A program made the translations under genes and the position numbers. From Lepidodermella squamata (Eukaryota; Gastrotricha): a stretch of 64,000 nucleotides of DNA. A model generated the notes under the pieces. The model was not told the DNA's origin, did not search any database, and was given only the letters and a program-made list of their open reading frames with translations. Below are positions 41,839-52,650 of this stretch, piece after piece. Positions within the stretch are counted from its first letter, which is position 1, and each line of letters starts with the position of its first letter. Location of the stretch: the NCBI GenBank assembly GCA_047495785.1, contig JBLDXI010000048.1, positions 868,001 through 932,000 of the forward strand. The letters are read 5' to 3'.

Positions 41839-42816
41839 TTAGCGAAGAATGAATCCTCCACCATAATCCGCAGTATCCAAGTTCTTTAACACGGTGGTTT
41901 CGTTTTTCACGTAGTGTAGATTCGGGCTTGGAAAACAGTTTAGTACAGTTATAGGTCCTTGTTCCAGGTATCCAGTAGCAACCGCAAGGCCTTGGCTGAA
42001 AATTCCAGTTCGACCAGCGTTAGATTGCTCAGACCATAAAATTCTGGACATCAGATCATCATCATCTTCCTGGATATCCGCAGTCAACGAACGGCCCTCA
42101 GCTGAGTTTGCTGAATTAACTTGCTTTAGCACTCTCATCCGAATCTGCATGTCAACATCAGGCCAGTTCTCTTGCTGAATCTGGGTCGGTCCTTCGTTTT
42201 TCTTTCGCCCACTGTTTAAGGCGATTGTTAAATAGATTGTGATGGCTATCACACCAGCTGTGATCAACCCTTTGCCTAATTTTGTTCTATACCACGGTGT
42301 TTTAACTGGGTCGCTTGAAGTACCTTGGCTTTTATGCGAGTTCTCAACAGCGATGTCGGATGCCATTAACAAGTCATTCGAAGCAGCTGCACCGGCGGAT
42401 TTAGGCCTCTCCCGATCGCCTATTTTCAGCGGCTGATCTATGGCGCCCTTGCTGCTTTCAAGGCCTTCATTCATAGGAACAAACTTGGATTGTCTGCTTT
42501 TACTACTTGCCGCCTGTTGATTCTTGAGGAATATCGAAGGGCCGCCTTGACTAGGTGACTCTGGCGAACTATTAGGGACTTTCACGAGGGCAGCCATAGA
42601 TCCAGGAGACAGACTGTCAGGCCGAAGATACTCTTCAGCAGATGGCTTTAGAGCTAGTGTATCAGGACGCTTAGGCCTTGCGTTGACTTTGTCCGCTTTC
42701 GCCTTCTGCAATCTCAAAAGAAGTTCGTCAACATCGAACTCTGTAGCAAAGAGATGATCATTAAAAAGAATTAGACACAGGGTGATGGCGAAGTATCTAT
42801 CATACTTGCTAGGCAT
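41839..42816 (-). CDS. membrane protein family M, paralogue 2
   Basis: Intronless, 325 residues. Signal peptide about residues 1-24 (ITLCLILFNDHLFA), a long Ser/Pro/Lys-rich disordered region (25-175), one membrane span about 181-200 (LITAGVIAITIYLTIAL) and a C-terminal domain carrying the family blocks VDMQIRMRVLKQVNSAN, EGRSL, GLAVATGYLEQGP and a terminal YGGGFILR. The basic residues just before the span, together with a cleaved signal peptide, leave topology open. Its stop codon overlaps a polyadenylation hexamer (TAAATAAA). Adjacent to M1 in the same direction, so a tandem duplicate. Confidence 0.75.
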   Translation of the reverse strand: MPSKYDRYFAITLCLILFNDHLFATEFDVDELLLRLQKAKADKVNARPKRPDTLALKPSAEEYLRPDSLSPGSMAALVKVPNSSPESPSQGGPSIFLKNQQAASSKSRQSKFVPMNEGLESSKGAIDQPLKIGDRERPKSAGAAASNDLLMASDIAVENSHKSQGTSSDPVKTPWYRTKLGKGLITAGVIAITIYLTIALNSGRKKNEGPTQIQQENWPDVDMQIRMRVLKQVNSANSAEGRSLTADIQEDDDDLMSRILWSEQSNAGRTGIFSQGLAVATGYLEQGPITVLNCFPSPNLHYVKNETTVLKNLDTADYGGGFILR

Positions 42817-43109
42817 CTTTCGAATCCGACGGGCGTGTTGGAAAGCCTTGAAATATTCAATTAAGCTGGAAGTTTTAAAAAATTAGGCAAAAACCCTCCG
42901 TTATAGGTCGTATTACTAAAACTAACCAGACTTACTAAACACAAAAACTGTGCAGCTCGGCAAAAAACTAGACTTTTGACAGACAAAACTCTCGTTGATT
43001 TGCATATTTAGTTTTTTTTGATTTAGGCAGTTGAAAGGCCCGAAATTGTCGCTCAGGGCGTTGAATTTGTTATGCCTGGCCGGGATACTAACGGGCTAGT
43101 CGCTCTGTC
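42817..43109. other. spacer upstream of M2
   Basis: No feature recognised apart from presumed promoter DNA. Confidence 0.4.
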
Positions 43110-43565
43110 TTTATTATATGCGATATGATCCAGTTTCGGACACACGTTTCGACGTGCACATCTTCGATAGCTGGGTGCGGCTCATGGTGCTGGACTTTTA
43201 TTAATTTTCATGGCTTTACAGTTTGCATTGATTTTTGTGGCCGCTTTCCACGCCTGCCGATTAAAAGCTGTTCTCATTCGCGTCCGTGTGCGGGCACAAG
43301 GTACAAGGTGCGGGCTACGTGTCGAGAGCATTATGCAGTTATGATCGCCCTAGTTAACGCGCCTACCCTTATGATATGTACCGCAGTTGTTGGCTTCACG
43401 GCGGCATCGCCGATGATACAATTAATTGTAGCAGCGTATGGAGCGTTGACTATTTCGGCAACAACCTTCGCGATATGCGCTCAGGGATGTTATCAGCCGC
43501 TTGTCGCTGAACAGACGTTCACAAGGAGTGAACCGTCAAATTCCGCTAGCTTCCTTTCGACTTGA
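43110..43565 (+). pseudogene. class C GPCR tail relic 1 (TM5-TM7)
   Basis: Broken plus-strand frames contain three hydrophobic segments in the order expected for the end of the intact receptor at 52651-55086: a stretch beginning GAGLLLIFMALQFALIFVAA, then AVMIALVNAPTLMICTAVVGF, then LIVAAYGALTISATTFAICA, with short basic loops between. Frameshifts occur after the first segment and at the upstream end. The upstream YDPVSDTRFDVHIF text resembles the loop before TM5 in the other degraded copy. Identity by position pattern rather than strong sequence similarity, so moderate confidence. Confidence 0.45.
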
Positions 43566-43711
43566 TACTCTCATCAGCTAGCACTTTCAAGTCGTGATTT
43601 TCAGTCGGTAGATACATACGTATTTCAAATAAATTCATAACTTGATTATAAACCCTCGTTTTTCCTCGTTATATTTTATTGATACTAACCTATGGTATGG
43701 GAGTGAATAGA

Positions 43712-44665
43712 CTAGAATCCTCCGTCGTAGTTTTGGTCGTAGTCTATAGCTTGAGCCAAGAAACTATCGCTCTTTGCTAAGGTTTCAACTGGGCCGGGAA
43801 GCATGTCCACAATTTGAACAGGACCTTGCTCGAAGTAGCTCCTTGCGATCAAAACGCCTTCCCCAAGCCAACCTTCATCCTTTGCATAACTGGCCGCCAG
43901 AACCCTTGCCATCAAACCTTTATCGTCGATGAGTAATCGGCCCTCTACGCCGCTAGCATACTTTTTGGTTAAGGTCAAGGAATTGATTCGGGTATTACGA
44001 TCCTTCTCTTGCCCTTGCTTTGTTGCACGTGAGATATCAAGCACTACACCAACGATTGTAGATATTGTTACTAGGGCAGCTACCACAATGAAGGATACTG
44101 CACGCCAACTTAGTTTGCCACGTTTAGGAGGTTCAGCAGGCCGAGTTCGCTGTCCAGGCACAATAACTGCAGCGTTGACGATAATGTTGTCTTCGGGACT
44201 CGCGATAGGTGCTGGGCCCCCAGGCTTTGGCGCCACTACGCCCTCAGACCCGAACTCCGACATTATTTCTTCACTTATTAAAGACGTGGAATCAGGCGAT
44301 TTAGGGCCGCCTAGTTCTGCGGGACTAGTCCTTGAACCAGTTGGCAAGGAATTGGTCCTCTGGCGGAAGCTTGCTCTGTGAGCAGGCTTCATATCAGGAT
44401 TAACATTTGACAGTGAATTGGAGCGTTGTAACGGGGAATGCTGACTGAGGGGTCGTGCATTTGAAGTGAAAAGTGGAGTATCCTGGTCAATCGGCTGGAA
44501 TTCGCCTTGGCTAGGTTGACGCCTGTGCCGCAATCGAATCATATTATCTCGAAATGCTCCCAAATTGTTAGTTATGAGATTGGTGCTCAAGGCATTGATG
44601 AAAATTTGCTGACTGAGCAGGCATGCCGCGATTATCAGGGCATTGAACCTGTTCCAAAGCTCCAT
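43712..44665 (-). CDS. membrane protein family M, paralogue 3
   Basis: Intronless, 317 residues. Signal peptide (LIIAACLLSQQIFINA), a long low-complexity Ser/Pro/Arg-rich region, one membrane span near residues 195-217 (VSFIVVAALVTISTIVGVVL) preceded by a basic GKLSWR, and the family C-terminal domain: YASGVEGRLL, LMARVLAASY, ARSYFEQGPVQIVDMLPGP and a terminal YDGGF. It ends two or three residues earlier than M1 and M2. It is the most divergent member in the membrane-proximal block. An AATAAA lies about 35 nt after the stop on the minus strand. Confidence 0.72.
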   Translation of the reverse strand: MELWNRFNALIIAACLLSQQIFINALSTNLITNNLGAFRDNMIRLRHRRQPSQGEFQPIDQDTPLFTSNARPLSQHSPLQRSNSLSNVNPDMKPAHRASFRQRTNSLPTGSRTSPAELGGPKSPDSTSLISEEIMSEFGSEGVVAPKPGGPAPIASPEDNIIVNAAVIVPGQRTRPAEPPKRGKLSWRAVSFIVVAALVTISTIVGVVLDISRATKQGQEKDRNTRINSLTLTKKYASGVEGRLLIDDKGLMARVLAASYAKDEGWLGEGVLIARSYFEQGPVQIVDMLPGPVETLAKSDSFLAQAIDYDQNYDGGF

Positions 44666-44726
44666 AGTGTCAAAACGTTCAAGGCTTTCTATTGATTAAT
44701 AGCAGAAATATTAAGGAGGGAGTTTT

Positions 44727-45100
44727 ATGTTTTTTGTGATGTTTTCACGTGCGTTGTGCGATGATCGGAGTAAAGGATTGGCGCTTCTCGGTTTCATCGC
44801 TGGTTTAGCAATGTTCATAATTTTGAGCGGACTTCTGGCCGCTTTTCAGTTGAAGCAGATTTCAAAACAATTCATAGTCGATGGCACTGATGTCAATGCT
44901 CTTGTTATCGCCTGCATTCTTTCAGCAACTCTGCTATTGGTGTTTTGATGGCTTTCATAATGGAAAACAATCCAATCGACCAGCAAATCGCGATTTCCTA
45001 TATCTTGGCTTTTTCTTCATTGCTTATGTCCCTTTCTCCAGTTTACTCCTGCTGGACGGGGCATTGGCATTAAGTATTAATTTTGAGAATCCGTCATGAC
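44727..45100 (+). pseudogene. class C GPCR tail relic 2 (TM5-TM7)
   Basis: Reads CDDRSKGLALLGFIAGLAMF and continues through a second hydrophobic segment IACILSATLLLV. After a frameshift near 44945 it continues VLMAFIMENNPIDQQIAISY and a third hydrophobic segment. Block by block this parallels the intact receptor (CESSWSKRWLGILVAL, TAFVDSTLLFLAVVLL, DDFNQQNGIVGSLLLIYS). No start, ligand domain or TM1-4 nearby, so a detached 3' fragment. Confidence 0.55.
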
Positions 45101-45313
45101 CCCAACAAATGCAAGACGTGTTTTCTTTCTTGGTGCATCAATTTCGACACCTGACATAGAGAGACAAGTTATTTTTGTTTCCTAAGAAAACTGAAAAGCA
45201 TGATCTATGATCTGAAAGGAGCATTATAATTTGTTAATAGGCTGTCAAGATGGAGTGAAAATTGGTATCGGCAGTTATTATTGACTAATATGAAAGTTAG
45301 GAGGCTTCAGCTA
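45101..45313. other. spacer
   Basis: 3' side of the TIR-ankyrin gene. No feature recognised. Confidence 0.4.
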
Positions 45314-46434
45314 CTAATCATCTTTTCCTCCTTTACTTCGAAGGAACTGTGCCACTTTCTCCTGGCCATTCACTGCCGCATATTTGACCGGGGTCAGTCC
45401 ATTGTTGTTGTGAGCATTAATATCAGCTCCATTCTCAAGCAGCAACTGGACAACATCGAGATGGCCACCCCTAGCCGCCCACATCAGAGGAGTAACTCGG
45501 TACTCGCCCCTCGAATCAACAACCGCGCCGTTCTCGATGAGAAACTTCGCAATTTTAGGATCGCCGATATAGGACGCTTGGTGTAACGGTGTGTTGTTGC
45601 ATTCATTCGGCATATTCACAAAGGTTTTGAACATCTTTTGGTCATCCCCCATGAGCTCCTTAGCTTTATTGACTAGGTACTGGATCGTTTCGAAGTGGCC
45701 ACCCCAACTTGCGAATTGAAGACTGTTATTTCCGTTGGACCAACCGTTATCAACAATCTTCTCGCCATGTTTAGATTTTTCGTAACAAGTCTGAAGTAAT
45801 TGTAATGGCATGGGAGATGATGTAATCATCGATTGCAAATCTTCTAACATCCCCTTTCGGCTAGCGATGAGAAATAACTGAAATAAAACAATATCTATAG
45901 GCCAAAAAGTTGGTTCTTTTCAATTACCTTCTCAGTATTAGCATCTACAGATATTTGATTGCATAAGGCTTCCTTAAGTTGAGCTTTGAAAGTGCCATTC
46001 GCTTCAAGTTTCTCGTAGTCGAGGTACAACGCATCACCGTACAGCATTTTCAAAGCACCAGACAACTTGTGTTGCCGGCTGAGTTTAACCACAACAAATT
46101 GTTTGTTGGTATCTGCGACATATTGAGCTTCCCGTTTGCAATTCACAGAGTTTTCGTAGTCTTGCGAGAAACATAGCAGGACAACGGTTGCTTGGTCTAT
46201 GCCTTGACTCATTGCATCGTAGATGTTCTCGCCTGGTTTCATGTTCTTGAAGTCGACCCAATAAGTGATGCTTAGTTCGTCTAGCAAACTGCATAATTTC
46301 TTGATTTCGGGCTGTTGTTTCTGGCAGTAGCTAATAAAAACGTTTGTAGTCGTCATTTTATATATGGTATAGTTGAATGATTTGGGCAATACTCCTTGGC
46401 GGCGCACTGGAGTGATGAAAGCCGTGCGATCCAT
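45314..46434 (-). CDS. TIR-ankyrin signalling/NADase-type protein
   Basis: Two exons, 45928-46434 and 45314-45877, phase-0 intron of 50 nt; 356 residues. A TIR domain begins at about residue 30 (NVFISYCQKQQPEIKKLC) with the usual blocks ITYWVDFKNMKPGENIYDAM and VVLLCFSQDYENSVNCKREA. The conserved Glu in the C-K-R-E-A segment is the residue used for NAD hydrolysis in enzymatic TIRs. The second exon encodes about four ankyrin repeats with canonical HxAS and GHLDVVQLLLENGAD wording. The start may be the internal Met at 46356, immediately before the TIR. No signal peptide, so cytosolic. Likely an innate-immune or NAD-consuming sensor with protein-binding repeats; whether it is enzymatic is unknown. 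Confidence 0.88.
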
Positions 46435-46996
46435 AGTATATCAATAAGCTTGAATTATGCATTGAGTTTGCGAATTCACACAGTTTACATGTTTTGTACC
46501 CACAGCGGCAAATAGGCTTTCAAGGGTCTTTAAATCGATCGCAGATATTTGCTCTGCTATAGCGAATTTCTGATCGATCAAAAGAAAGATCAAAATCTGG
46601 ACAGGCAAGTTCAATGTTCTTCCTTTTCCCGAATTGCCGTTGTTTTGGAGTAATGTTTCGAATTCGTTATTGGAATTCGATGAAAAATCAATGATAAATT
46701 TGGAAATTTTTCAGAGGAATTGATTCAAAATATTAGTTTGATATGAGAAAAGGGGCGACAGCATGTATGGAACTAATCTGAAACAGCTAGGAACAGCGAA
46801 ATAGAATAAATTTTAGACACAGAGCGAAAATTTGAAAAAATCACATTTAAACGCTGTCAAAAACCGCCATTTATTACTTCAGAGCATATAGAGATCACTC
46901 TGTTCTCTACAGCTCCACAGCTCTATCAGCAATAAGGTTATACATTTGAACACGCTTGGATATAAATGTAAAATGAAGCCCAAATAAAGTACGATG
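46435..46996. other. spacer between the TIR-ankyrin and GTPase genes
   Basis: Promoter side of the TIR gene and 3' UTR of the GTPase. No other feature. Confidence 0.45.
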
Positions 46997-48079
46997 TCAT
47001 TTCTTGCCCGGTCGAACTTTGCTGAACAAAGAAGATTTCTTTGTTTCTTTCTGACTATCGTCATCTTTCGGTTGATCGAGATTGGAATAAACCGGCGGAG
47101 GGCCTGGATAACTCGGCGCTGAAGGTTCAACGGGTTGAAGCACCATTGGCTTAAAAAACTCGTCCCGATTGATTGGTGCGGGGCGCGGTTGCTCATTTGA
47201 TTGAGTCTGCTTGTTCCTACGATCAAATATTTTTTCGAAATCCGCAGCATACTCCTTACGGCAGTCATCTAACACTCGAATGGGGATGGGCGGTTTTGCT
47301 GCAGCAGTTATGAATTTACGGATCAGATCATCTCGTAATGTGGTCACCTTTCTAACAATGGCTGCTTTGTGCAACGCTACTGCCTCCTCAGGCAAATCGT
47401 TCTCCACCATACCCTCAAGCTGGTCGTTATCAACACAGCCCATGAAAGACACGCCCATTTCGCAGTATTTGTAATACGTACCGGCTTCTTTATCACATTT
47501 TATGCCCGCCTCAAATTCCTGCTTCTTTGCTTCCGTCAAATTTTCAGCGTTTGTCAGTAGAAGAATAGAAGCTTCGGAAAATCCCTCGCCAAGATATTCC
47601 ATTATTTTCTTGAACGGGATCAAATCATTCAGCTGCGTCCGGCCAGCCTCCGATACAAAGCATACAACGTGAAGCGAAGTTATGCTGTGTGTCATGCATT
47701 TGGCTGAAAGTTTCAGGAGGGTCTCGTCATCCCTCTTTTCGCCATCGTCCTCCCGCCTGTACTCCTGCAAGCCTGGCGTGTCGATTATGGTCAACTGATA
47801 TTGCTCTCCTGTATCCGGTTCTGTTATACACAAATTCTCGCAAATTGCGTCTTTCGTCCCCGAGTAAGCTTGACGCTTCGCTCCATCCGTTGGGTCAATC
47901 AATGTTCGAACAAGAGTGCTTTTACCAACAGAGCTGCGGCCAACCAGTAGGACGTGGATAGGCTGTGCTCGTCGAACATTGTAGTTCCGGTTGACATTGG
48001 ACTTGAAGAAACTGGACGCGCGATCTTCGTCCCGCTTTCGAGAATTTGATGACATCCTTGTAAGACTTGTCAAAGACAA
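46997..48079 (-). CDS. AIG1/GIMAP-like GTPase
   Basis: Intronless, 360 residues. P-loop GRSSVGKST at residues 47-55 (G1), DTPG at 100-103 (G3) and TNAE at about 176-179 in the G4 position. The spacing and the long region after G4 fit the AIG1/TRAFAC immune GTPases rather than Ras-like proteins. The C-terminal 80 residues are Pro-rich and basic, ending KVRPGKK, without a membrane anchor. AIG1 GTPases act in lymphocyte survival and plant immunity, and are expanded in many invertebrates. A TATA-like box lies about 40 nt upstream of the ATG. It neighbours the TIR-ankyrin gene on the same strand. Confidence 0.82.
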   Translation of the reverse strand: MSLTSLTRMSSNSRKRDEDRASSFFKSNVNRNYNVRRAQPIHVLLVGRSSVGKSTLVRTLIDPTDGAKRQAYSGTKDAICENLCITEPDTGEQYQLTIIDTPGLQEYRREDDGEKRDDETLLKLSAKCMTHSITSLHVVCFVSEAGRTQLNDLIPFKKIMEYLGEGFSEASILLLTNAENLTEAKKQEFEAGIKCDKEAGTYYKYCEMGVSFMGCVDNDQLEGMVENDLPEEAVALHKAAIVRKVTTLRDDLIRKFITAAAKPPIPIRVLDDCRKEYAADFEKIFDRRNKQTQSNEQPRPAPINRDEFFKPMVLQPVEPSAPSYPGPPPVYSNLDQPKDDDSQKETKKSSLFSKVRPGKK

Positions 48080-48116
48080 TTATGACTATGAAAACTCCCC
48101 GGCGGAATTAGGCAGC

Positions 48117-48123
48117 ATTTATA
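48117..48123 (-). promoter_or_regulatory. TATA box of the AIG1-like gene
   Basis: TATAAAT on the minus strand, 38 nt upstream of the annotated start codon. If functional, transcription would start close to or at the first ATG, so a downstream Met (codon 9) could also be used. Confidence 0.4.
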
Positions 48124-48366
48124 CTGCACAATTATTCATCTTCGGTTCTAGGTAAAACACCAGGAATTCGCTACTGCTGATAAGATAACATTTTTTCAGA
48201 AATATTCACATTCTTGAATATTCTTGATGATAAAAATTGCATAGGTATTTACTTTGAAAATTCAGAAATTTGCATCATTTTTCCAATAGAAAACAAAGTT
48301 TGCGGTTGAAGTTGACAATAACTACTATTAGTTGTAATAATACAAATTATTATGATACATATGCTG

Positions 48367-49385
48367 CTATTGGACTTTTCCAGCCATTATGTCCTTGGCT
48401 AGCATTTGCGCCCATAAGTAGAAGCCGACTTTGTTTTCGCAGATTTGCCGCGATCCGAGTAAGGATATACATTTCGCTAGCCTCTGGCGTTGTGTTGTAA
48501 TTCTGTTGGTGTCATCGATCAACTTAGCAAGGCCTTTCGCATCTCCCCGCTGAACCATCGATTCAACCAAGCTTCCTAAAGCAAAGAAATTCATACATAT
48601 TTAGTTCGAAGGCAGTTAATGAGGAAATTCATGAGTTGCAAGAAAAATCCAAGAAAAATCCAAGAAAAGTATTAAAATGGATCTTAGGTCCCATCTATAA
48701 AATCTGCAGCCGGTAAATTTCACGATTACGCATTCCCTTTTTTTCGACAGCTTTGAAACTCTTGGTACATGTGCATGGGTTGCGTCTCAAATTTTGGATA
48801 AAAATTCTTCGGATTCATCTAATCTCGGTACTAACTGCTTATTTCTTTTTGCGCTGATAGGAGAATGTCCTAGTTTCAAGACATCTCGTGAATATCTACA
48901 ACAAGGTGTATAATTATTGCATAACTTTGGTTCCGTTTGCGCATGTAAAATATATCAAATTAATTCAACCATGCGACTGTCATTATATAATACTAAAAAA
49001 TCAGAATTTCATCTGATTGGCACTATAAGAAATTTGAATAGGAAAGTTAAGGAATTAGTCCGGGAGGGGTTTTAAGTTTCAAACTGTTTTCCTGTGTGTC
49101 GCCTTTGGTCGTTGCGTCTCTGCTGAGATGCCCATCCAGTTGCGTGCAATCAACAATCAACAAATGTGGGTTTGCTTATGAAAGCAATTTCGGCAACTTC
49201 AATATTTCTTAAAGCCCCAATTCAGGCAGGACAAAATTTTTTGATGACAGGCATGCAAGGGATTAGTTCAAATTAAAATACTTACTAAGCCGTTGTTTCA
49301 TAACTGCTTCGCCGTTTGCTGCCTCGGGCCGCGCGACTTGCAACAAGCAGCAGATAACCAGCAAGATAACGAAGTGTGATGCCAT
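48367..49385 (-). CDS. small secreted orphan protein (102 aa)
   Basis: Two exons, 49286-49385 and 48367-48575, joined across a 710-nt phase-1 intron, the longest intron in this part of the window. Exon 1 encodes a strong signal peptide (MASHFVILLVICCLLQVARP). The mature part (about 80 residues) is helix-like, Arg/Lys-rich, with only two cysteines and an IMAGKVQ end. I recognise no family. It closes the defence-like gene island. Confidence 0.6.
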
Positions 49386-50239
49386 TGTACTTAAAAACTG
49401 GGAGAATCTAATCATCAAAAAATCATGAACTTTATTAAATTTATGTGCCGTGCTTTCATCGCAATGGGTCAGAAGATAAAATACACGCTAGCAATTTTAC
49501 GAAGCTTTGGTACAAGAATCAAAATCTTGTAATAGCTAAATAAGTAGAACGGCAGCAGCAAGTGTGAAACAATAATTCAATACAGCACTGCGGGACGCGT
49601 ACTGCAAAACAAATCGTAAAGACTCTCATGGGAGTCGCGATACCAAAACTGAGCGCTCATGATGCCCACTGTCGACTTATACCCACATAGCGCCGGATAT
49701 TGGGCCGCGAAAACATTCGCGTCCTGACACGAATATAATATAGACATACGACATACTATCCAATGCCGACCTAGTGGGCGGATTTTCCAATAACAAAATT
49801 TAGGGCTTGCCATGAATCAGATAACATCCCTGGAGATGGACATCCGGCTACCAGTATCGCGATAATGAATAAACTATGATTCAGACCATTAATAAAATAT
49901 CCAGATCGCGTCACAAGTTTAGACGGGGGTTCTGTCCAAAGTGAACTCGTCGTGCATTCATAATCACAAAAGCTGCTCTATTAGTCGAAGGTATTCAAGG
50001 TTATCATAGAGATGGAATTTTTCTAGATCCGAAATGCATTTCGCTAATTATTTCAGTATAAAACAACACGCAGCCGTGTTCTTCTTGCGATCATTCTGCT
50101 TTTTTTCTCTCAAGAAATGTTCTTGATTCTATTTTTACTCACAGCTGTTTTCGACGAATCGCTCGGGCATTCTTTTCCGCTACAAAGTTTTACCAAACCA
50201 TGACCTAAAGTAAAGCCCCAGAAGCTGCATGTCCTAGCC
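49386..50239. other. spacer between the secreted orphan and the class C GPCR pseudogene
   Basis: No gene supported. A 78-codon minus-strand frame (49577-49813) has no motif. A signal-peptide exon for the degraded receptor would be expected near 50000-50200 but none is seen. Confidence 0.4.
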
Positions 50240-52560
50240 CTTATGTGGTATACAGGGTCTGAACCCAGGGACCGGGCGCTATGCACCTCCGCCATGCAAG
50301 TTGCTGTTGATTTCGCCAAAAATAGATCTGACTTCTTACCAAAATACCACACAGTTCCGCGATACATTGACGAAGGCTCGAATGGGTTTTTAGGCCTGCG
50401 GGAAATCGCGAAATTCCTGAGAGAGTCCCAGAACCCGGCTAAACCGTACACTCCTGCTCCTGTAACTGTGGGTCCTTATTTCACAGCAGGGTGTCTTAGA
50501 ATCGCGGCTACGATGAATTATTTTGACATTTTGGGCTTCTCAATGGGTTGTACTGCCTCTCAGATGTCTAATAACAGGAAGCAGTTTCCTAACCTGTACC
50601 ACGTAAGGGCTCAGGCTGATATTGTTCTATACTCAAGGTAAGAGTCCTCGAGTCCTACGCCTCTCTATCGTTGCAAGCTTTAATCAGGTATCTGTTCGTG
50701 AAGCAAATCGGGAAATGGGATCGAGTTGCAATACTATCGACTGCCTCAAGTGTTCGAGATGTCTATGGAGCTGTTGATCTCCAGAACCTCCTCATCCAAA
50801 ATGGCGTGTTAGTCCCTTGGTTTAATTTCGTCCTAAACATTGATTCTTAAGTTATGGAGAGTCTGACGAAGTCTGACTTGAGGGTTATTGTTCTCGAGAT
50901 TACTACTCTGAGTGTAGCTCTTCAGTTCTTCTGCACGGGCTTTATGAACGGACTTTACGGACCCAGATAAGTTTTCAAAACAGCCTCAATTGTCATGATC
51001 GATCCTTACGGCGTTATCCCCAACTTACAAGCTGGATGTAATCGAAACATGCTCATCGAAATGCAGAAAAGCACCTTTTATGTATCTCACTACACACTAC
51101 ATGTTTGACCATCAAAATCACGGAGTGACTTCATTGGGCTATGATCTTGTAAAGTGTGAGGAACTGTTAGCAGCTAAAGCTGGTAAGGATCGAATGACTT
51201 CTCAGGACTCGTTGATGAAGGATTTATGCCGCGACATTATGATGGAGGTGCTACTGACCCTTGAAGAAACAGAAAAAAAGTTGGCAGAAGTTAATAAGAC
51301 TCTATCAGACTTTAATTTCAACCCAGCTGAGATTATGCTAGTAGCAAACGCATCTGCATCTACCTTGGAGCCAATTACGGTCCGATACGGGAAGCAAAAT
51401 TGGTCTAGAGTCTAGACGCCTCGAAGCTGACGACTGACGATGAACCTCAGTCTGTTTGGTCCGAAAGTGAGAGACGCATAAAGTACCTCTACTTGATGAA
51501 ACACGATCCTGTTCGCGACTATTTCGACTCTGGGAGCTACTCCTTCACCGTGGATAAGATACCTTGGAATGGACCGGACGGCAAACCCCCGATTCCCTTT
51601 CCCCCAACAGAAATAACATCCTCAGAGCCTGCAAATGGCCTAGTTACTTTCATTGATTGTGCAGCCGGTGGTCCAATGCCTTGGGATTCTGCTTTTGTGC
51701 TGTCGGAAAGGAGCGACTTGCAAGGCGGTTTCATCAGCGAGATTTACAATCCTAATCGGGTTGATACTGCTCAATCTTTGTGCTGCTTTATTCATCCAGC
51801 CGAAACCTGACGTGACCATGACCTGACGTAACAGCTATCATTGGACTAGGCTTTGTCGATATCGGAACTTTGTTGAGAATCTTCAGTTTCGTAGCCAGCG
51901 TGACAACCCCCTCAAGGCTGATGAGAGTAAGAGCGGGAAGTGCGGTCGTGAGAGATCGCAGATCAGTTTACTCAACTTTCATAATTCAAACTCGGAAGAG
52001 CAGCACCATCCATCCAGTAACTCGATCTGTGGATGATGAAAGAATAAAAAATATCCCGCCATCCCGTCTCCACCTTATCCTCATCGCTGTTTTATTCATT
52101 CGGTTGTGATAGTCACAATATTGTCTCTGACAGTCCTTACTCTAAAATGGTCAGCCTAACTAATGGGCCTGTGTATGACTATCAGAGATATTTTTACGTG
52201 GATATCCGCGGCGTGAGATGCGAATCGGACCTTTTCTTATTTTGGCTCGGAATTTCCTGCAGAATCCAGGCTTTGACCTGCATCATCGCTATTGGGGCTG
52301 TACTTTCTCATAGAACTCACTCCACGGCCGGGATTCAGCTGAAATCATTCGCTGCATGCCAAATAAATGCTGTGATGCTCATCTCAGCCGGAATAATGCT
52401 GAATTTCGTCATGTCTCGACACCCAACCCAACAATCTATCATAAATGCCGTTGTAGCTCTTTCAATGTCATCCTTAACCTTTGGACTGGCCCACGGCAAG
52501 AAAATATTCACAATTCAAATTGACCAGTCTCATTCTGCTGCGAACATTCCTTAAAATACA
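50240..52560 (+). pseudogene. degraded class C (GABA-B-like) GPCR
   Basis: Plus-strand pieces match the intact receptor at 52651-55086 in order: the N-terminal ligand-binding lobe (FAKNRSDFLPKYHTVPRYID and SNNRKQFPNLYHVRA against TANRKDFPNLYRIRA), then the QIGKWDRVAILSTASS segment (after a possible 50-nt intron near 50638), TSLGYDL, the TLSDFNFNP segment, a linker with WNGPDGKPPIPFPP, a broken TM1-4 region and a TM5-7 region ending near 52554. Stops after about 50849 and 50969 and several frame changes interrupt it. Inverted, tail-to-tail with the intact copy. Confidence 0.7.
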
Positions 52561-52650
52561 CAGCGCATCAACTCAAATACGAGAAGTGCAGCGTCACAAA
52601 AAGCAATTTAAGCCTTTTGGGTTCATTTTCAGAAAGAAATTGAGAAATCA

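Noticed and set aside
49577-49813. 78-codon minus-strand open frame
   Set aside because: No homology by eye to neighbouring families, Trp/Cys-rich by chance composition, and in a region with no splice partner.
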